Positions 48,024 to 59,763 of a stretch of 64,000 nt of DNA are shown here, piece by piece. Position 1 is the stretch's first letter. Each line of letters starts with the position of its first letter. A program made the translations under genes and the position numbers. Under the pieces are notes generated by a model. It was not told where the DNA came from. It did not search any database and worked only from the letters and a program-made list of their open reading frames with translations. Source of the DNA: Lonicera japonica (lineage: Eukaryota; Streptophyta; Magnoliopsida; Dipsacales; Caprifoliaceae); assembly GCA_021464415.1 (NCBI GenBank), contig CM038465.1:21297839-21361838 (forward strand), in the 5' to 3' direction.

Positions 48024-48028
48024 ATTAG

Positions 48029-48579
48029 AATTAATATCATGAAGATAATAATAATAAAAAAAAGTACTAGTCTCACAAGATATACCATGCATTTAAGAAA
48101 TCTTCTAATGATATGTCACTAAAGTTTATATCCTTTTCTAAAGAAAAATAATAAACATTATTTTCAAAAAAATTATCCTTCACTAAACTATCAATTAAAT
48201 TAATTTGATGAATACAATCATCTTCATAGTCTAGGAATGTTTTAGTTACATCAAAAACATTAAATTCAGTAGTGAGATTACCAAAAGATAATTTCATCAC
48301 ACCATTTCGACAATTTATAAGGTTATTAGATTTAGCTAAAAATTGTCTACTTAAAATTATTAGTATCTGCCCTTTCATATTAGCAATAGGTTGAGTATCA
48401 ATAACAACAAAATCAATTGGATAATAAAATATGTCAACCTTAATCAAAATATCCTTTACGACTCCTTTAAGAATTTTTATAAATCTATCAGTCAATTGAA
48501 GTGTTATAGGTGTAGAATTTAATTTTTTAAATTGTAGTTTTTCATAAACAAAATATGGCAGAACATTCACACTAGCCCC
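48029..48579 (-). pseudogene. Athila-like protease, second half
   Basis: Minus strand frame 48570-48073. SVNVLPYFVYEKLQF, TLQLTDRFIKILKGVVKDILIKVD, PIDFVVIDT, ILSRQFLAKSNNLINCRNGVMKLSFGN: the aspartic protease and following segment of Athila-type Ty3-gypsy elements. The D-x-G active site falls on the other piece (ALLDLG at 50970-50990), because a 2.39-kb solo LTR lies between them. The usual ILGRPFLAT is ILSRQFLAK here. Confidence 0.82.
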
Positions 48580-50974
48580 TGACTACGTGCAAAAAGAGCG
48601 AGTTATTACACCCAAGTGCAGGCGGTCAAGTTATAGTATACTCGGAAAAGTCCGAGGTCGAACCACAGGGAAAGCAAGGAATCTATTTCTCTAGCTATCT
48701 TTCTCAGATAGAAGAAGGAAAAGGAAAAGGAAAAGATGATAGAATCGGGGAATAATGAAAGAAAATGAAACTAAATTAAAACTTCTAATTAACTAAAATA
48801 AAACTAAATAGCAAATATAATCCTATGGTGCAAAAGTAAAGGAAATCCACAAGCGTAAGTTATCTACTTAAAAGGATTCCCAAATACACTAAAGGAATAT
48901 GCAATTAAACAAAAAATAAATATAATAGCGCAATAATTAAATAAAACAGAATATTAAATAAAATTAAATTAATAAGAAACAAATGTTAGGGGTATCCGTA
49001 GTAAGGGAGTACAAAACTAGCCTAATCGAGTAATTCAAATCTAAGTTTAAATAAGATTTTTCATTAAAATACAGCTCCTAAACTCTCCAACCATCCAATT
49101 ATATTGCTACTACAAGTATATGATAGCACATGCTTGACAAAGAGTATATAGACTAGCTTCGAGCAATAGAATTTGACAGTGAAATTTTTTACTTTGAAAA
49201 AGTGTAATTTAGAACCTAGTATTACTAGTGCGTGACAAAAATAATTCAAGTTAATTAAACTTCCCAAAAATCCATAGCTTAACACTCCTATAAGATTTGA
49301 ATAGGTTTGAATGTGATTCAAAACAAATCCATCTTAAAAAAAATGCCAAAAGTCAAAACCAACACTTTCTCGACAGTTATGTGACTAAATACCAAAACAG
49401 TACCAAATCAGCCAATTCACTTAAAAAACTAATTCAACTAATGAGAGGATAAATACCGTCCTCAAATCAGCCATGTTAGGGTTTTGGTGCAAAAATCAGT
49501 GAATCGACATTTTTACGATTCTTAATCAAATGGAACTTTTGAGTTAACTAATGAGAAGATAACTACTGTCCTTAATTACGCATCTTTCACTACGGACATT
49601 AACTAAGGATTTAACTAGACATATCAAACAAGAAAATAATATTAGAAATCATGAAAAATAGTAGACAAATTCTTAATAATGTAGAAAATCAAATTTGAAA
49701 ACTTTTGACTTTGAAATTTTGTAATTCCGATTTAAAATTTTATGGTAAAAATACTAAACAAACTCAAAATCGACTAAAACTAAGCAAAATCGACCTAAAC
49801 CCTAATAATTCTGGAAAATAAGATTACTAATGATCAATAATGGATCACACATAAATAGCATAGAAAAACGATAAACTATTTGATTATAAAGTAAGAATCA
49901 ATCATAAATCAATGAAAAACTGAAAAAGCGACAAATTAGACCTATAAACCCTAGAACCAGCCCCTAAAATGTGGGTTTAAGGTTGATTCTATAATATATA
50001 TGATCTCAAACAACTCATTTAAGAATAGAAAATCAAACAAACAATTAAAACCAATTAAATTAAAAGAAAACGGAAAACTAAAGTTTACTTGGTATGCGAT
50101 TGAAACTTGAATTGAACAATGAACTAAGTTTGAATACACTGATGTTCCAGCCTCAAAATATCATAAATAAACTAACCTAACAATAGCTTTTAGGAAATAA
50201 AGAAGAAAACTCTCAAATTCGATTTTTAGATGTAGCGCAAAAGCTCCTAAGAAAGTCACGGTGCTCTTAGCCTCTCTGTTAATCGATTCTCAATTGTTGC
50301 GTACCTTAAAATATGAGATATATGACCTTTTATATAGTACGCAAGTGTCTCAGTTCGTGGCTTAAATAATCCTTGAAGAAACGGGTCGAAAAGAGTTAAA
50401 AAAAAAAATGGGCCAAAAAATAGGGTAAGAATCAATCATCACCATGTGGGGATCGATCCTCATGCATTTTTTTTTGGCTGCTTCTTCTTTCACTCATAAT
50501 ATTTTGCTCCGAACTCCGATTGACACACCATTTTTGCCTACGCGTAGGTAATTCAAAGCTCTACAACTATTATTTTTGGAGATTTTTTCAAATTTTAATG
50601 AATAAAAACTTTGATCAGTTACAACTTCAGACTTCTTACAGCAATTCTCGGTTTTACTCAAAAACTTCCGTAATTGATTCGATTGAGCTTCTTTCCTCTT
50701 AGAATCACTCTTGGACACTTGTATTCACTTCATTCATGCCTCGGGCCTTGAAATGGATATTGATTTCTTTTTCGGGCCTTCTTCTTACACTTTTTTGCTT
50801 TCAACCTTCTTTCTTACATAAAAAATGGCTTAGTAACACAGAAATACAATGCAGTGTATTCTTTTTATGCTTAAACTGAATTTATATGCAATTTTTGGTT
50901 TTAGAAAATAACTTGAAATTAACTGAGCATTGTTTAAGGGATTAGAAATGGAATTTATGAGTTCACTCACCCCC
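48575..50974 (-). mobile_element. solo LTR (2390 bp) inside Athila-like protease
   Basis: Element 48580-50969 starts TGACTACGTGC and ends GTTCACTCA (TG...CA). Flanks are GCCCC (48575-48579) and CCCCC (50970-50974), a 5-bp duplication with one change. Removing it rejoins the protease at LDLG/ASVN. Contains no coding domains; the stretch AAAGTCCGAGGTCGAACCAC near 48648-48667 is typical of Athila-group LTR ends. A TRIM/LARD-like element cannot be excluded. Confidence 0.8.
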
Positions 50975-52860
50975 TAAATCTAGTAAAGCATGCTCTATAT
51001 GATGTTCCCCTATTTTACAAGATACAGTAGGACAACATGGATCTTTGTATTTAATGAAAATTTTGTATTGAATTATGGAACTTGCTTGTTCAGTTAAAAA
51101 TGCCTTTTTAAGAACATTAGTTTTCCTTTTATGAGTTACTAAATCTTTAAAAAACTTAGCGTAGAAAGGGATTTGCTTAATTGCATCTATGAAGGGTATA
51201 TTAATATGAATTTTCTTAAATACTTCCTGAATTTCTTCAAACTGAACTTCATTCCTATTGTCTTTTAGTCTATGAGGAAATGGAGGTTTAGGCACAAATT
51301 TTCTAACTTCAACTTGTTTTGATTCATTGGGGTTACTAATAGGATTATAATCATTCATAAGAGTGTTTGACTTTTCGAGAATACTTTCCTCCTTTTTTTC
51401 CTCCACTTCTCTTCATCAGTTATTGGCATTCTAACTTGATTATCAATTTGGTACCTTGATCGAAGACTAATGATTGCTTTAATTTGCCCTTGATTATGTC
51501 TAAAAGGTGGATTTTGGATTTTGGATTTGATTAACATTATTATTAATAGCACCTCTTGGTTAAGGACATGTTGACTAGGAAATTTGCCTTTTTCTCACTC
51601 TACAAATTGGTTAGCTAACTGACCCTTCTGATTTTCTAAATGTGTTATTGCTTGGGTGTTCATCAAAGTGGTATTTCTCACCTTATTCATAAATGATTTC
51701 AAACTATTTTTTAGGGTTGAAAATTGTTGCTTTGTAACAAAAGATGTGGCATCATTGATGTTCACATGAACTCTAAAACCTGGTGGGTTTTGACGAAGGT
51801 TATTATTCTGATTTCCCATATTATTAATTGATTGATTATGGGACCATGAAAAATTAGGATGATTTCTCCACCCAAGATTATACGTGTCTGAGTAAGGGTT
51901 AAATTTTTTCCTAAATTCATTCATAGCTTTTAAGTGCTTCGGATTCTCTACAGTGTATCCTAACATAAATTGACATGATCCAGTTACATGCATAGGTTTA
52001 ACATTCTGCACAAGGTATACCGGATTATTAGATAGTTTCATCATTAAGGCCTTTACTTTCTTATTTAGACTATCTAATTGTCTTTTAGTTTTTACATCTT
52101 CATAAATTTCATAAATTCCCACTTTTTGGGTTGAGATTGCATTCCCCTTTTAGAAAAGTCCCATTGTTAAGAAGGTTCAGACAAATTCTCTAAGAATTGA
52201 TAAGTTTCATCTTCATTTAGACTTAGAAAACTACCCATATTCATAGATTATATCATATTTCGATTAATTTCTGAGTTTAATCTCCAAGTTTCAAAACCAT
52301 GGTGTAGACATCTAAGCAGTATATCTTTAGATCTTTCAACGCTGCAAAGAATTTTTCATCACCTTCTTAGCAAAAATCAATTATTTTTCTCCTAAGTTCA
52401 TTAGTTTTAGCCATAGGAAAAATTTTCCCCAAAAATTTAGTAACTAACCCATCCCACGTTATGATAGATCTCGAGGGTAAAGAATTTAACCAAGCTTTAG
52501 TTTTATTGTTTAGAGAAAAGGGAAATAAACACAACCTAATAGATTCATCAAAAGAATTTGAAATCTAAATGCAACGCATATTTCTAAAATGTCTTTTATA
52601 TGAAGATAGGGATCTTCCATCTCTAAGCCATTAAAAGTATAGTGCAATTGGATTACTTGTGGTTTTAGTTCAAAATGAGTGGCAGTAGTAGTTGGTAAAA
52701 CAATGCACGAGGGTGGATTAGTCGATATGGGAGCAAATAATTCTTTTAAAGTCTTATTATCTTCACATTCTGCCATCTTAAATTCTTCTTCAAATAAAGG
52801 ATTAATTTCTAAATTTTCTATCTTATTAAGTCTCACTCTTTCTCGTTTTCAACAGATGCT
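50975..52860 (-). pseudogene. Athila-like gag and first half of protease
   Basis: Minus strand in several frames. 52836-52510: LPTTTATHFELKPQVIQL, FNGLEMEDPYLHIKDILEIC (N-terminal gag). 52122-51595: LNKKVKALMMKLSNN, then NPYSDTYNLGWRNHPNFSWSH, the Athila-specific YS-TYN-GWRNHPN block. 51406-50963: FVPKPPFPHRLK, FKKIHINIPFIDAIKQIPFYAKFFKDL, and CKIGEHHIEHALLDLG with the protease active site. Frameshifts separate these. Gag middle (about 52500-52150) is decayed. Old element, no longer coding. Confidence 0.85.
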
Positions 52861-52901
52861 CATTAACTAAACAATTCTTTCCTTTCCTTTTCTTTTTTTT
52901 A

Positions 52902-52905
<4 letters not shown>

Positions 52906-52939
<34 letters not shown>
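52906..52939. repeat. (ATA)n microsatellite
   Basis: About eleven AAT/ATA units in the 5' untranslated part of the Athila-like element. Confidence 0.9.
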
Positions 52940-53252
52940 TAAAAATCCTACTTGGGGGTAAAATAATATTTTTAGCACTTAATCTCACTTTGAATAAAAA
53001 AGTTCCTAGTGCCAAGTGTTGAGTCTTGGACCTATTTTGAGTAAAACTCAACCATTACCAACTAAGATAAAATGCTTTACATAAAATGATTTGCACCACT
53101 GTGTATATATTGTTTCACCTAGATCCTTTAATTACCCCAAAATTGATATTTTTTATTTTATAAATATATATATAGATAAATATGATTTAATTTTTTTTTA
53201 AGAAAACTAGCAGAAGGAATTTAATTACTAAATTAACAAGATTAAATTAAAG

Positions 53253-53530
53253 TCCCCAGCAACAGCTCCAAAAACTTATTGTGATAAATTTTTATACTCG
53301 TAAGCGCATGAATCAATATATAATATAATTAAGGCAAGTACCAAGTCGAACCTATAAGGATTCAAACAATATGTTTTTATAATTACCTTGTTAATCTTTT
53401 ATTAAACTCCGAATTTAGCTAAAAAAGTTTATGGGAATCAAATAAATAAAATAAAGCAAGTTAAATGAAGATCTCCTTTTTCTAACTAGTGTGCTAACGA
53501 TGACGCATTTGTCTTAATACTTTACATGCG
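53253..53530 (-). repeat. Athila-like PBS and LTR end (partial)
   Basis: Minus strand TTTTGGAGCTGTTGCTGGGGA (complement of 53253-53273) is a decayed form of the TTGGCGCCGTTG.. primer site; left of it runs the internal region with gag. To the right, from about 53280, is LTR-like DNA (TGTGATAAATT on the plus strand). It is not obviously the same LTR as 34750-35410. Its far end is hidden by the FAR1-like pseudogene. Confidence 0.5.
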
Positions 53531-53539
53531 CATGCTTAG

Positions 53540-55090
53540 TTCTCCTACTAATAATCTGCTATCAACTCTTCATGGCGTTACCGTATAACCCCTCTACTAA
53601 ATTGAATCATGAAGTCAACTAACGAATTATTTTTGGAGACAAATTTCTTGAAAAAAGAATGTGCACTTTCTGCTTGTTGGCTACTAGACATACCTGCCAA
53701 GAAGTGTAAGGTCCAAGATATTGTAAAAAAAAATAAAAAAAATTAGCCTTCATAAAATTTAGGGGTTCCCTCTTTAATTAAAAAAAATTAAAAAAATTTA
53801 CCTGCCGAGAAAACATGATTAACATATGCAGGAACCCAACGTGAATGAATCGTACACATGTCATTAATCCACTTATTTCCATTTAACTCACTTTTCTTAA
53901 TAATATCCATCCACTTTGAATCAAACTTTTCACCAATCTTCAAATTCCAAATGTAATTTGAGAACTCATGTTTATATTCATGATATATACTTGCATCTAT
54001 CTTCTTTGAAAACTTCATTAAAATGTGCCAATTGTAATACTTATGATAAGTATTTGGAAACATTAATGAAATGGCACTTGTCATAGCCGGATCTTGATCA
54101 TTAATTATCATCTTAGGGGTTCCACCTGGTATAACTTCCATAAATTGTGTGAGCAACCATACGAAATCTTCAATATTCTCACCACTCAAGAATGCACAAC
54201 CAAATATAAATTGTTTGGGTATGCTTGTTAACTCCCATTAATGGTGCAAAAATCAACCCATATCTATTGGTATTATATGTAGTATCAAAGATTATCACAT
54301 CACCATAAAAGCAATATGCTCATTTAGAGGTTGCATTGACCCAAAAACAATGAGTGATTTTTTGCTCTTCATCAGCCTCGATTTTAAACATGAACGAAGG
54401 ATTTTTACCTTGTTCCAATTTTAAATACTCGTGTAACATATCTGCATCATGTCCCTTCATATCATTATGCTTATCCCTTCCATGGTTGTATAAATCCTTA
54501 TGGGTACAACCAATATTTTCTATCCCTCCTGCTTGTACTCCAAGGAACTAAATTGTTGATGTTGATGGATATTCACCATGCAAAGTTGTTCAGTTAAGCA
54601 TTTTTGTTCATTTGAAACACGACGATGAGACCTTAAGAGACGAGTCCTTTGTAGTGTGGCTAATAGGTGACTGTGCCCCTCAACGAGTGTAGTGACAACA
54701 AAGGATCTAGCTTTCGATTTCACAACAGTAATCTTTGCCTTACAATCCTCTTTTATAGATCTCCGTTGCCTTTTTGCCTCTATATCTGCAATTATCGAGT
54801 CCTTTCCTTGTTTAGAACAAACATATTCTTTTCTAAATATCTCATTACCTAACTTACTCTTCCTAGTAGACCAATTTTGAATGCTAAACCCTACTTAATT
54901 TGCGTATGAATTGTAAAAATTCTTAACATCATCTAGTGTTGCAAATTATTTCCCCTTTCTAGGCAAAAACTCAGCTGATACGATTGTATAAACGTTGAAA
55001 TGACCCACAATTGAAATATATTGTTTGTTCTGTACTTTCATCCCTTAATGCCATGTCAGAATCATCCTCAATACATATGTCAAAATCATT
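53540..55090 (-). pseudogene. FAR1/FHY3-like (MULE-derived) protein pseudogene
   Basis: Minus strand, many frame changes. From the right: acidic N-terminus DNDFDICIEDDSDMAL, then the FAR1 DNA-binding domain (LDDVKNFYNSYAN, stop, VGFSIQNW, KEYVCSKQGK, VVTTLVEGHSHLL, LLRSHRRVSNEQK), then the MULE transposase-like core (THCFWVNATSK, VIIFDTTYNTNRYGLIFAPLMGV, GENIEDFVWLL, PKMIINDQDPAM with catalytic-type Asp, WHILMKF), then after an intron (about 53803-53695, GT...AG) SSSQQAESAHSFFKKFVSKNNSL and RHEELIADY. The C-terminal SWIM zinc finger is missing. Related proteins are light-signalling factors derived from a transposase. Truncated at both ends by repeats. Confidence 0.85.
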
Positions 55091-55695
55091 ATCCCCCCCC
55101 CTGTCTGGCAAATCCTTAGACCGGTCCGCCGGTAAAAGTTGTGCTCTGGCGCACTGATCTTCAATCGGCCATAACTTTTCGCTCGAGACTCCGATTAAGG
55201 CGATCTTTATGTCCACAGAAAGGTAATTCAAAGATATACAACTTTATAAAAAAGAAGTTTCCTCAAATTATGGATGTATTGTTCCCAAAAATGTTCCGAA
55301 GACAGCGCTTCGCCGAAGCGCTACTGAATTAACATAATTTAGCGATAGGCCTACTTCGAGAGTGGTTTTGACCAATGAGGAGTGTGAAATTGGACTTCGG
55401 TTAAAAAAGAAAGTTGTAGAATGATATAAAACCTAGAAGTAGGAATAAATGAAACCCAAATTGGATAAAAGACGAGAAAGTTACGATGCTCCAAAATTGA
55501 CTAAAAATAAGGAATCGTGTAAGACCAAAACTCATGATTTTCGAACCGAAACCAATTCGGACCGCTTGAACCACTAAAAACACTCACATGAGTGGAAGGA
55601 GATAAGTATGACAATTACAAGGTACTAGAACATTACGAGTCTCTCCGAATCGAGATTTCACCACCCGAGGTGAAATTAGCGGACGAATGTTCCCC
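55091..55695 (-). repeat. fragment of the 3-kb LTR-like family
   Basis: Matches the outer element (e.g. GGTAATTCAAAGATATACAA near 55222 and near 30718, GAAGACAG.GCT.CGCCGAA) and the nested element (CACATGAGTGGAAGGAG, CACCCGAGGTGAAAT...GCGGACGAATG). No termini, so a truncated third member. Starts in a C run (55096-55104) where the FAR1-like pseudogene breaks off. Confidence 0.75.
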
Positions 55696-57110
55696 TTTTA
55701 TAAAGTTTTTGGCGGCCCTACTCTAATGGTGCTGTATTCTCTAATAGGGCGATATGATATTAGATGATCTAGGGTTGAAATATACGAGCCTTTATGTAGT
55801 AGGTTGTACAAGAGTTGGACAAGGAGATGAATTATAATATGGTAGTACAAGTACGATTCTGGTAACTAGGATAATAATTCCCTCGACCTTATCATGTTTA
55901 ACTGCCTTATTAGGTATAAGAATGTCTTAGTTATCCTCTAGATGCATTGAATTTGGTCATGGTTATGTCTTGAGAGTGGGCCCACTGTTTGGGCTTTATC
56001 ATTGCCTAAGTGACATTGGGTCTGATTGGTTGTTTGGTCATATATGGACTTCATTGGCTTCATTGGGTTAGTCCTTGGTATATCCGATAAATTTGGTCTA
56101 GTGGGTATGGATTTTATTTATCCAAGCCAAGTCGAAGGTCACAACATACCTTCGTTTAATCTTGGGTTCGAACCCGGGCAAGGTCGATATATCTGAGTCA
56201 CTTCCCTCCGTACCCTATAGTGAATACCTCTTCAAATTCACACCACACACACAAATACACATATACATATATATATAAATATATATTTATAAAGGTAATA
56301 AAGTTTTTATATTCTTATACTAACTATATTAATTACGCTATGGATGATATACACTTGACGTTGTTACTAATTTGTGGTACATCATAGTGTGGTGTAACTT
56401 ATTATGATTCACATGCACAAACCATATTGAATAAACACAAAATACCACCCATTTTAAAAAATCAAAATAAATAGATTTAATTTTGAAAAAAAGTTTCATC
56501 AAATTAACCTGCCAGGTTTAATAACATCATATAACCATATTTAAAAAGTTAAATCACAAATTCGACACTTACAAATATAGAAAACAAATGAATATCCATT
56601 GCACTATAAAGTACTCACTATTGTGCTTCTCTTTGATAATATAATGTTTGCAATGAAAAAGAAAACAAAATAGATATTAAAAAGATTGCAAAAGAAAACC
56701 TTTTTCTTTGACAAATTACAAAACTTTTTTAATGGTTGAAAATTTAGGAAACTTTCCTTTATTAGGGATGCAAAAATGAAAAACTCGAAGTTAGGCTTGT
56801 TTTTCGATTATTCTCTTAAAATTTCAATTTTCACAAATTAAACTTTAAAGTATCGTTTCAATTCAAACCTTAGAGTATCAAAATCATTGCAATCACAAAC
56901 TTGGCTAGTTTATAAAATTGCATAATTAACTACTTAACTACTACATAATTATGAAACAATACTTTAAATTTCTTTATTTAAACTCATACTAAAGGGTTAG
57001 GTTATTGTGATTTATAGTTGGTCTCACTACACAAAAATATACGAGTGCGAAACACAGTAAAAAAGCTTACTCATAATAGCTTATTAATTCTATATCCCTT
57101 CAAATAGTAA
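55696..57110. other. intergenic, no gene recognised
   Basis: No supported frame. A palindromic GGGTTCGAACCC at 56164-56175 looks like a pol III B box but has no tRNA around it. TA/TATATAAATATATA repeats near 56265-56290. Confidence 0.5.
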
Positions 57111-58400
57111 TTGAATAATGAGTAAACTACCCTCATGGTCCTTAAACTATTGGCGTAGTATCACTTTGGCCACTAAACTAAAAAAGGTGCCACTTTGGCC
57201 ATTTAACTATTAGCAAGTGTCACCTTTGGCCTTTCTGTCCACATTTTCTGTTAAGTTGGAAGGGTCATTCTTGTCATTTCCATTATTTTTTATTAAAAAA
57301 TTTATAAAAAAACAAAATAAAAAAAAGAAAGAGAGAGAGAAAGAAAGAAAGAAAGAAACGGATCTCATCATCATCCTCACAAATCATCATCCTCATCCTC
57401 TCAAATTTATCGTCAACCACATTAATGTTCCTCTTCAATTCCTCACTCTCCATCTCCTGCGTGCCTTTCTCTCTTTTAATCGTTCTGAACACTGACAACC
57501 AGCAAAAGTTTTCTCGTTGCAGGCGAACCTCGACCAGAAGAATGGAATCGCAACGAATTTGGATTGAAGAAATGCCAGCTCGCCATCGATGAGATTCGAC
57601 ACTCTGTCCCCCTCTATCCCCCTCTCTCTCACTCCTAAACCTTAATATACACACGATCAGATCAAATCAATAGCGAAAGAGTTTTGATATTCATCCAGAG
57701 TCAAATCTAACAAGTGCAAGTACAAGGGCTAAACAATGCCGCCTCTGCCTTCCGATCGCTGGACCACTGTAATTACATGTTCTTCTCTCTTCAGTTCTTC
57801 TTTCTCCATATTTTCCTTCAAAATCTGGGGCTAGATTTCAAATTGGCTTTATTTTTTTTGCAAGCTTAGTTTATATATATATGTTTATGAAAGTCTCTAG
57901 ATTGAGGAGAATATACATAAGGATGGAAATTGGGATTTACGGATTGCTAGATGTGTGTACGTGTATGTATATATATGTGTGTATGAGAGAGAAAATTTGA
58001 GGGTTTTGAGAGAGATGGTGATGATGATGGTGGTCAAAAGTGGCAATGGTGAAGAGGTCGGAGATGGCAGGGGTGAGGAGTGGAGGTGGCCGGCGTTTAT
58101 GCCTTTGTGTGTGTGGGTGGGGGGGGGGGGGGGGGGGGGCTCTGTCTCCCCTTTTTCTCTCTTTTTTTTTTTATAAAGTTTTTAATAAAAAAATTAATAA
58201 AATTTATTTATTTACAAAAAATTAAAATGAAAAAAATGCCCTTCATTTACGTCCAACTTAACATAAAATTTGGACAAAAGAGCTAAAGTGATACTCGCAA
58301 ATAGTTTAAGGGTTAAAGTGGCGCGTTTTTTAGTTTAAGGGTCAAAATGATACTAGACCAATAGTTTAAGGGTCATTAGAATAATTTACTCTTGAATAAT
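57111..58400. mobile_element. Mutator-like element with long inverted ends
   Basis: Element 57120-58391 (1272 bp) starts GAGTAAACTACCC and ends ATAATTTACTC; the two ends match inverted over roughly 180-200 bp (CTTAAACTATTGG..TAGTATCA, ACTAAAAAA.G.GCCACTTT, TGTTAAGTTGGA). TTGAATAAT flanks both sides (57111-57119, 58392-58400), the 9-bp duplication of MULEs. The interior is CT-rich and resembles a 5' UTR plus a short coding start (ATGCCGCCTCTGCC at 57736) and holds no transposase, so it may be a Pack-MULE; the source gene is not recognised. A 22-base G run lies at 58118-58139. Confidence 0.88.
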
Positions 58401-59763
58401 TTATGTTTGTTGTAATTAGATGTAACCCATATTAAGGTTAATTTTGAAGTTATTATAGTTTTAAGGTAAAAGTAAAAGTTCAAGAAAATTAAATTGGGAG
58501 GACGGGTTTAAATTGAAAGCATAAAATTTTCATTTTAACACAAATAAAATTAATGAGCTCATTTGATTGCACAAATTATTTAATTGTAAATTGACCAATT
58601 TTAATTTTTTCTATTTCAACAAAAAATGTGTAGTGCGTGAACTTGTACGATAATTATAAATTATGTAATTTCAATAATGTCTGTACGTTTACTATATAAT
58701 ACCTTAGGATTTAACTTAAATTTATTAACTTTATATATTAATTCATTTGTACAACCAAACATTAGATATAATTGTTCAAGGAAATTACGCATAGTGTGCT
58801 ATAATCTAGATAGAATGTGTATTAGGGATTTTACTGTGTAAATTATGTATTATGGGCCATAATGAGCTTCCTTATAAATCCTATTTATCATTGTATTTGT
58901 GCCTTATTTAAAGGGCTTATCTAATGAAGAATTAAGTAGAGTTATTCCTACAACAATAATTAGATAATTTATGAATTAAATAAATTTTAAATGGTCTAAT
59001 TTGTAAATTGGTGGACAAACAAGGGGAAATCTTTAAACTGATACCAAACTTCAGGGTGGGTTCATTATTAAAATTAAAATTATTACAGCAATTATGTCTT
59101 TCACTTCTCTCCCATTTCTCCCACCCGCGTTCATAACCGGCTCTTCTCCGTCCTGCGACCACCATGCCATGCTTTTCTCTATTCTCGGACGATCCATTCA
59201 CGGCGACGGGAATTTATCTCCCAGGTTTTGATCTCTATGCTAAAAGCCCTAATTTTATTTTATTCTCGGATACTATTGTCTATCCTTCTGAAACTAGAAG
59301 CCCCTATTTTATTTTTTATGTTTGTTAATGTAACTTTCATGGGTTTGAAATCAGAGCTTTTAGGGCTTCCGGTTTACATTCAAACCTTTAATTAAGTGTG
59401 TATTGAGTGTTAATTATGGGTGTTAATGAATATTAACTATCCCAATTAGTTAATTGTCATGTATTATAACATAACCATATATCTTATTATATAGATATAC
59501 TAGGAGTAACCTGTGCCGATGCACTTCAATGTAATTGAGTGGTCCTATCTTTTGGATAGTGTGTGAGACAAAAGTGAAAATGTTTGAGAAAGAGAAGTAA
59601 TGAAAGTGACAAGAGAAATATATATTTACCTATAGTAGAAAGTGAATGAAGTTAATTTGGAATTTGAGCAAAGACCGCATATGTACCATTCAAATTAGAG
59701 CATTCGATTTGAGCCCTACAAAATTTTATCCCTTATACATTTTTCCGTTCTACTTTATTATAT
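58401..59763. other. intergenic; possible 5' UTR exon near 59.1-59.2 kb
   Basis: AT-rich. At 59095-59220 a CT-rich stretch ends CTCCCAG/GTTTTGATCTC, a possible splice donor, upstream of the F-box pseudogene at 60409; this could be its leader exon, with the MITE inside the first intron. Inference only. Confidence 0.35.

Larger units (their letters stand above)
36240..48028 (-). mobile_element. SIRE-type Ty1-copia element, pol-deleted, carrying host sequence
   Basis: LTRs 36245-37797 (1553 bp) and 46466-48023 (1558 bp) in direct orientation, a few percent diverged, with a perfect ATTAG duplication (36240-36244, 48024-48028). The primer site TGGTATCAGATG lies on the minus strand at 46463-46452, next to the right-hand LTR, so transcription runs right to left. 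gag and protease are present (46409-44209), the pre-integrase motif fades out near 44040, and integrase, RT and RNase H are absent. The space up to the polypurine tract (AAAAAAGGGAGAGAT, 37813-37798) holds an antisense LBD copy and a CACTA element. It sits inside an Athila-like element. Confidence 0.92.

Noticed and set aside
56164..56175. GGGTTCGAACCC, a possible tRNA T-arm or pol III B box
   Set aside because: No cloverleaf, acceptor pairing or A box can be placed around it; it is a self-complementary 12-mer and probably chance or a decayed SINE.
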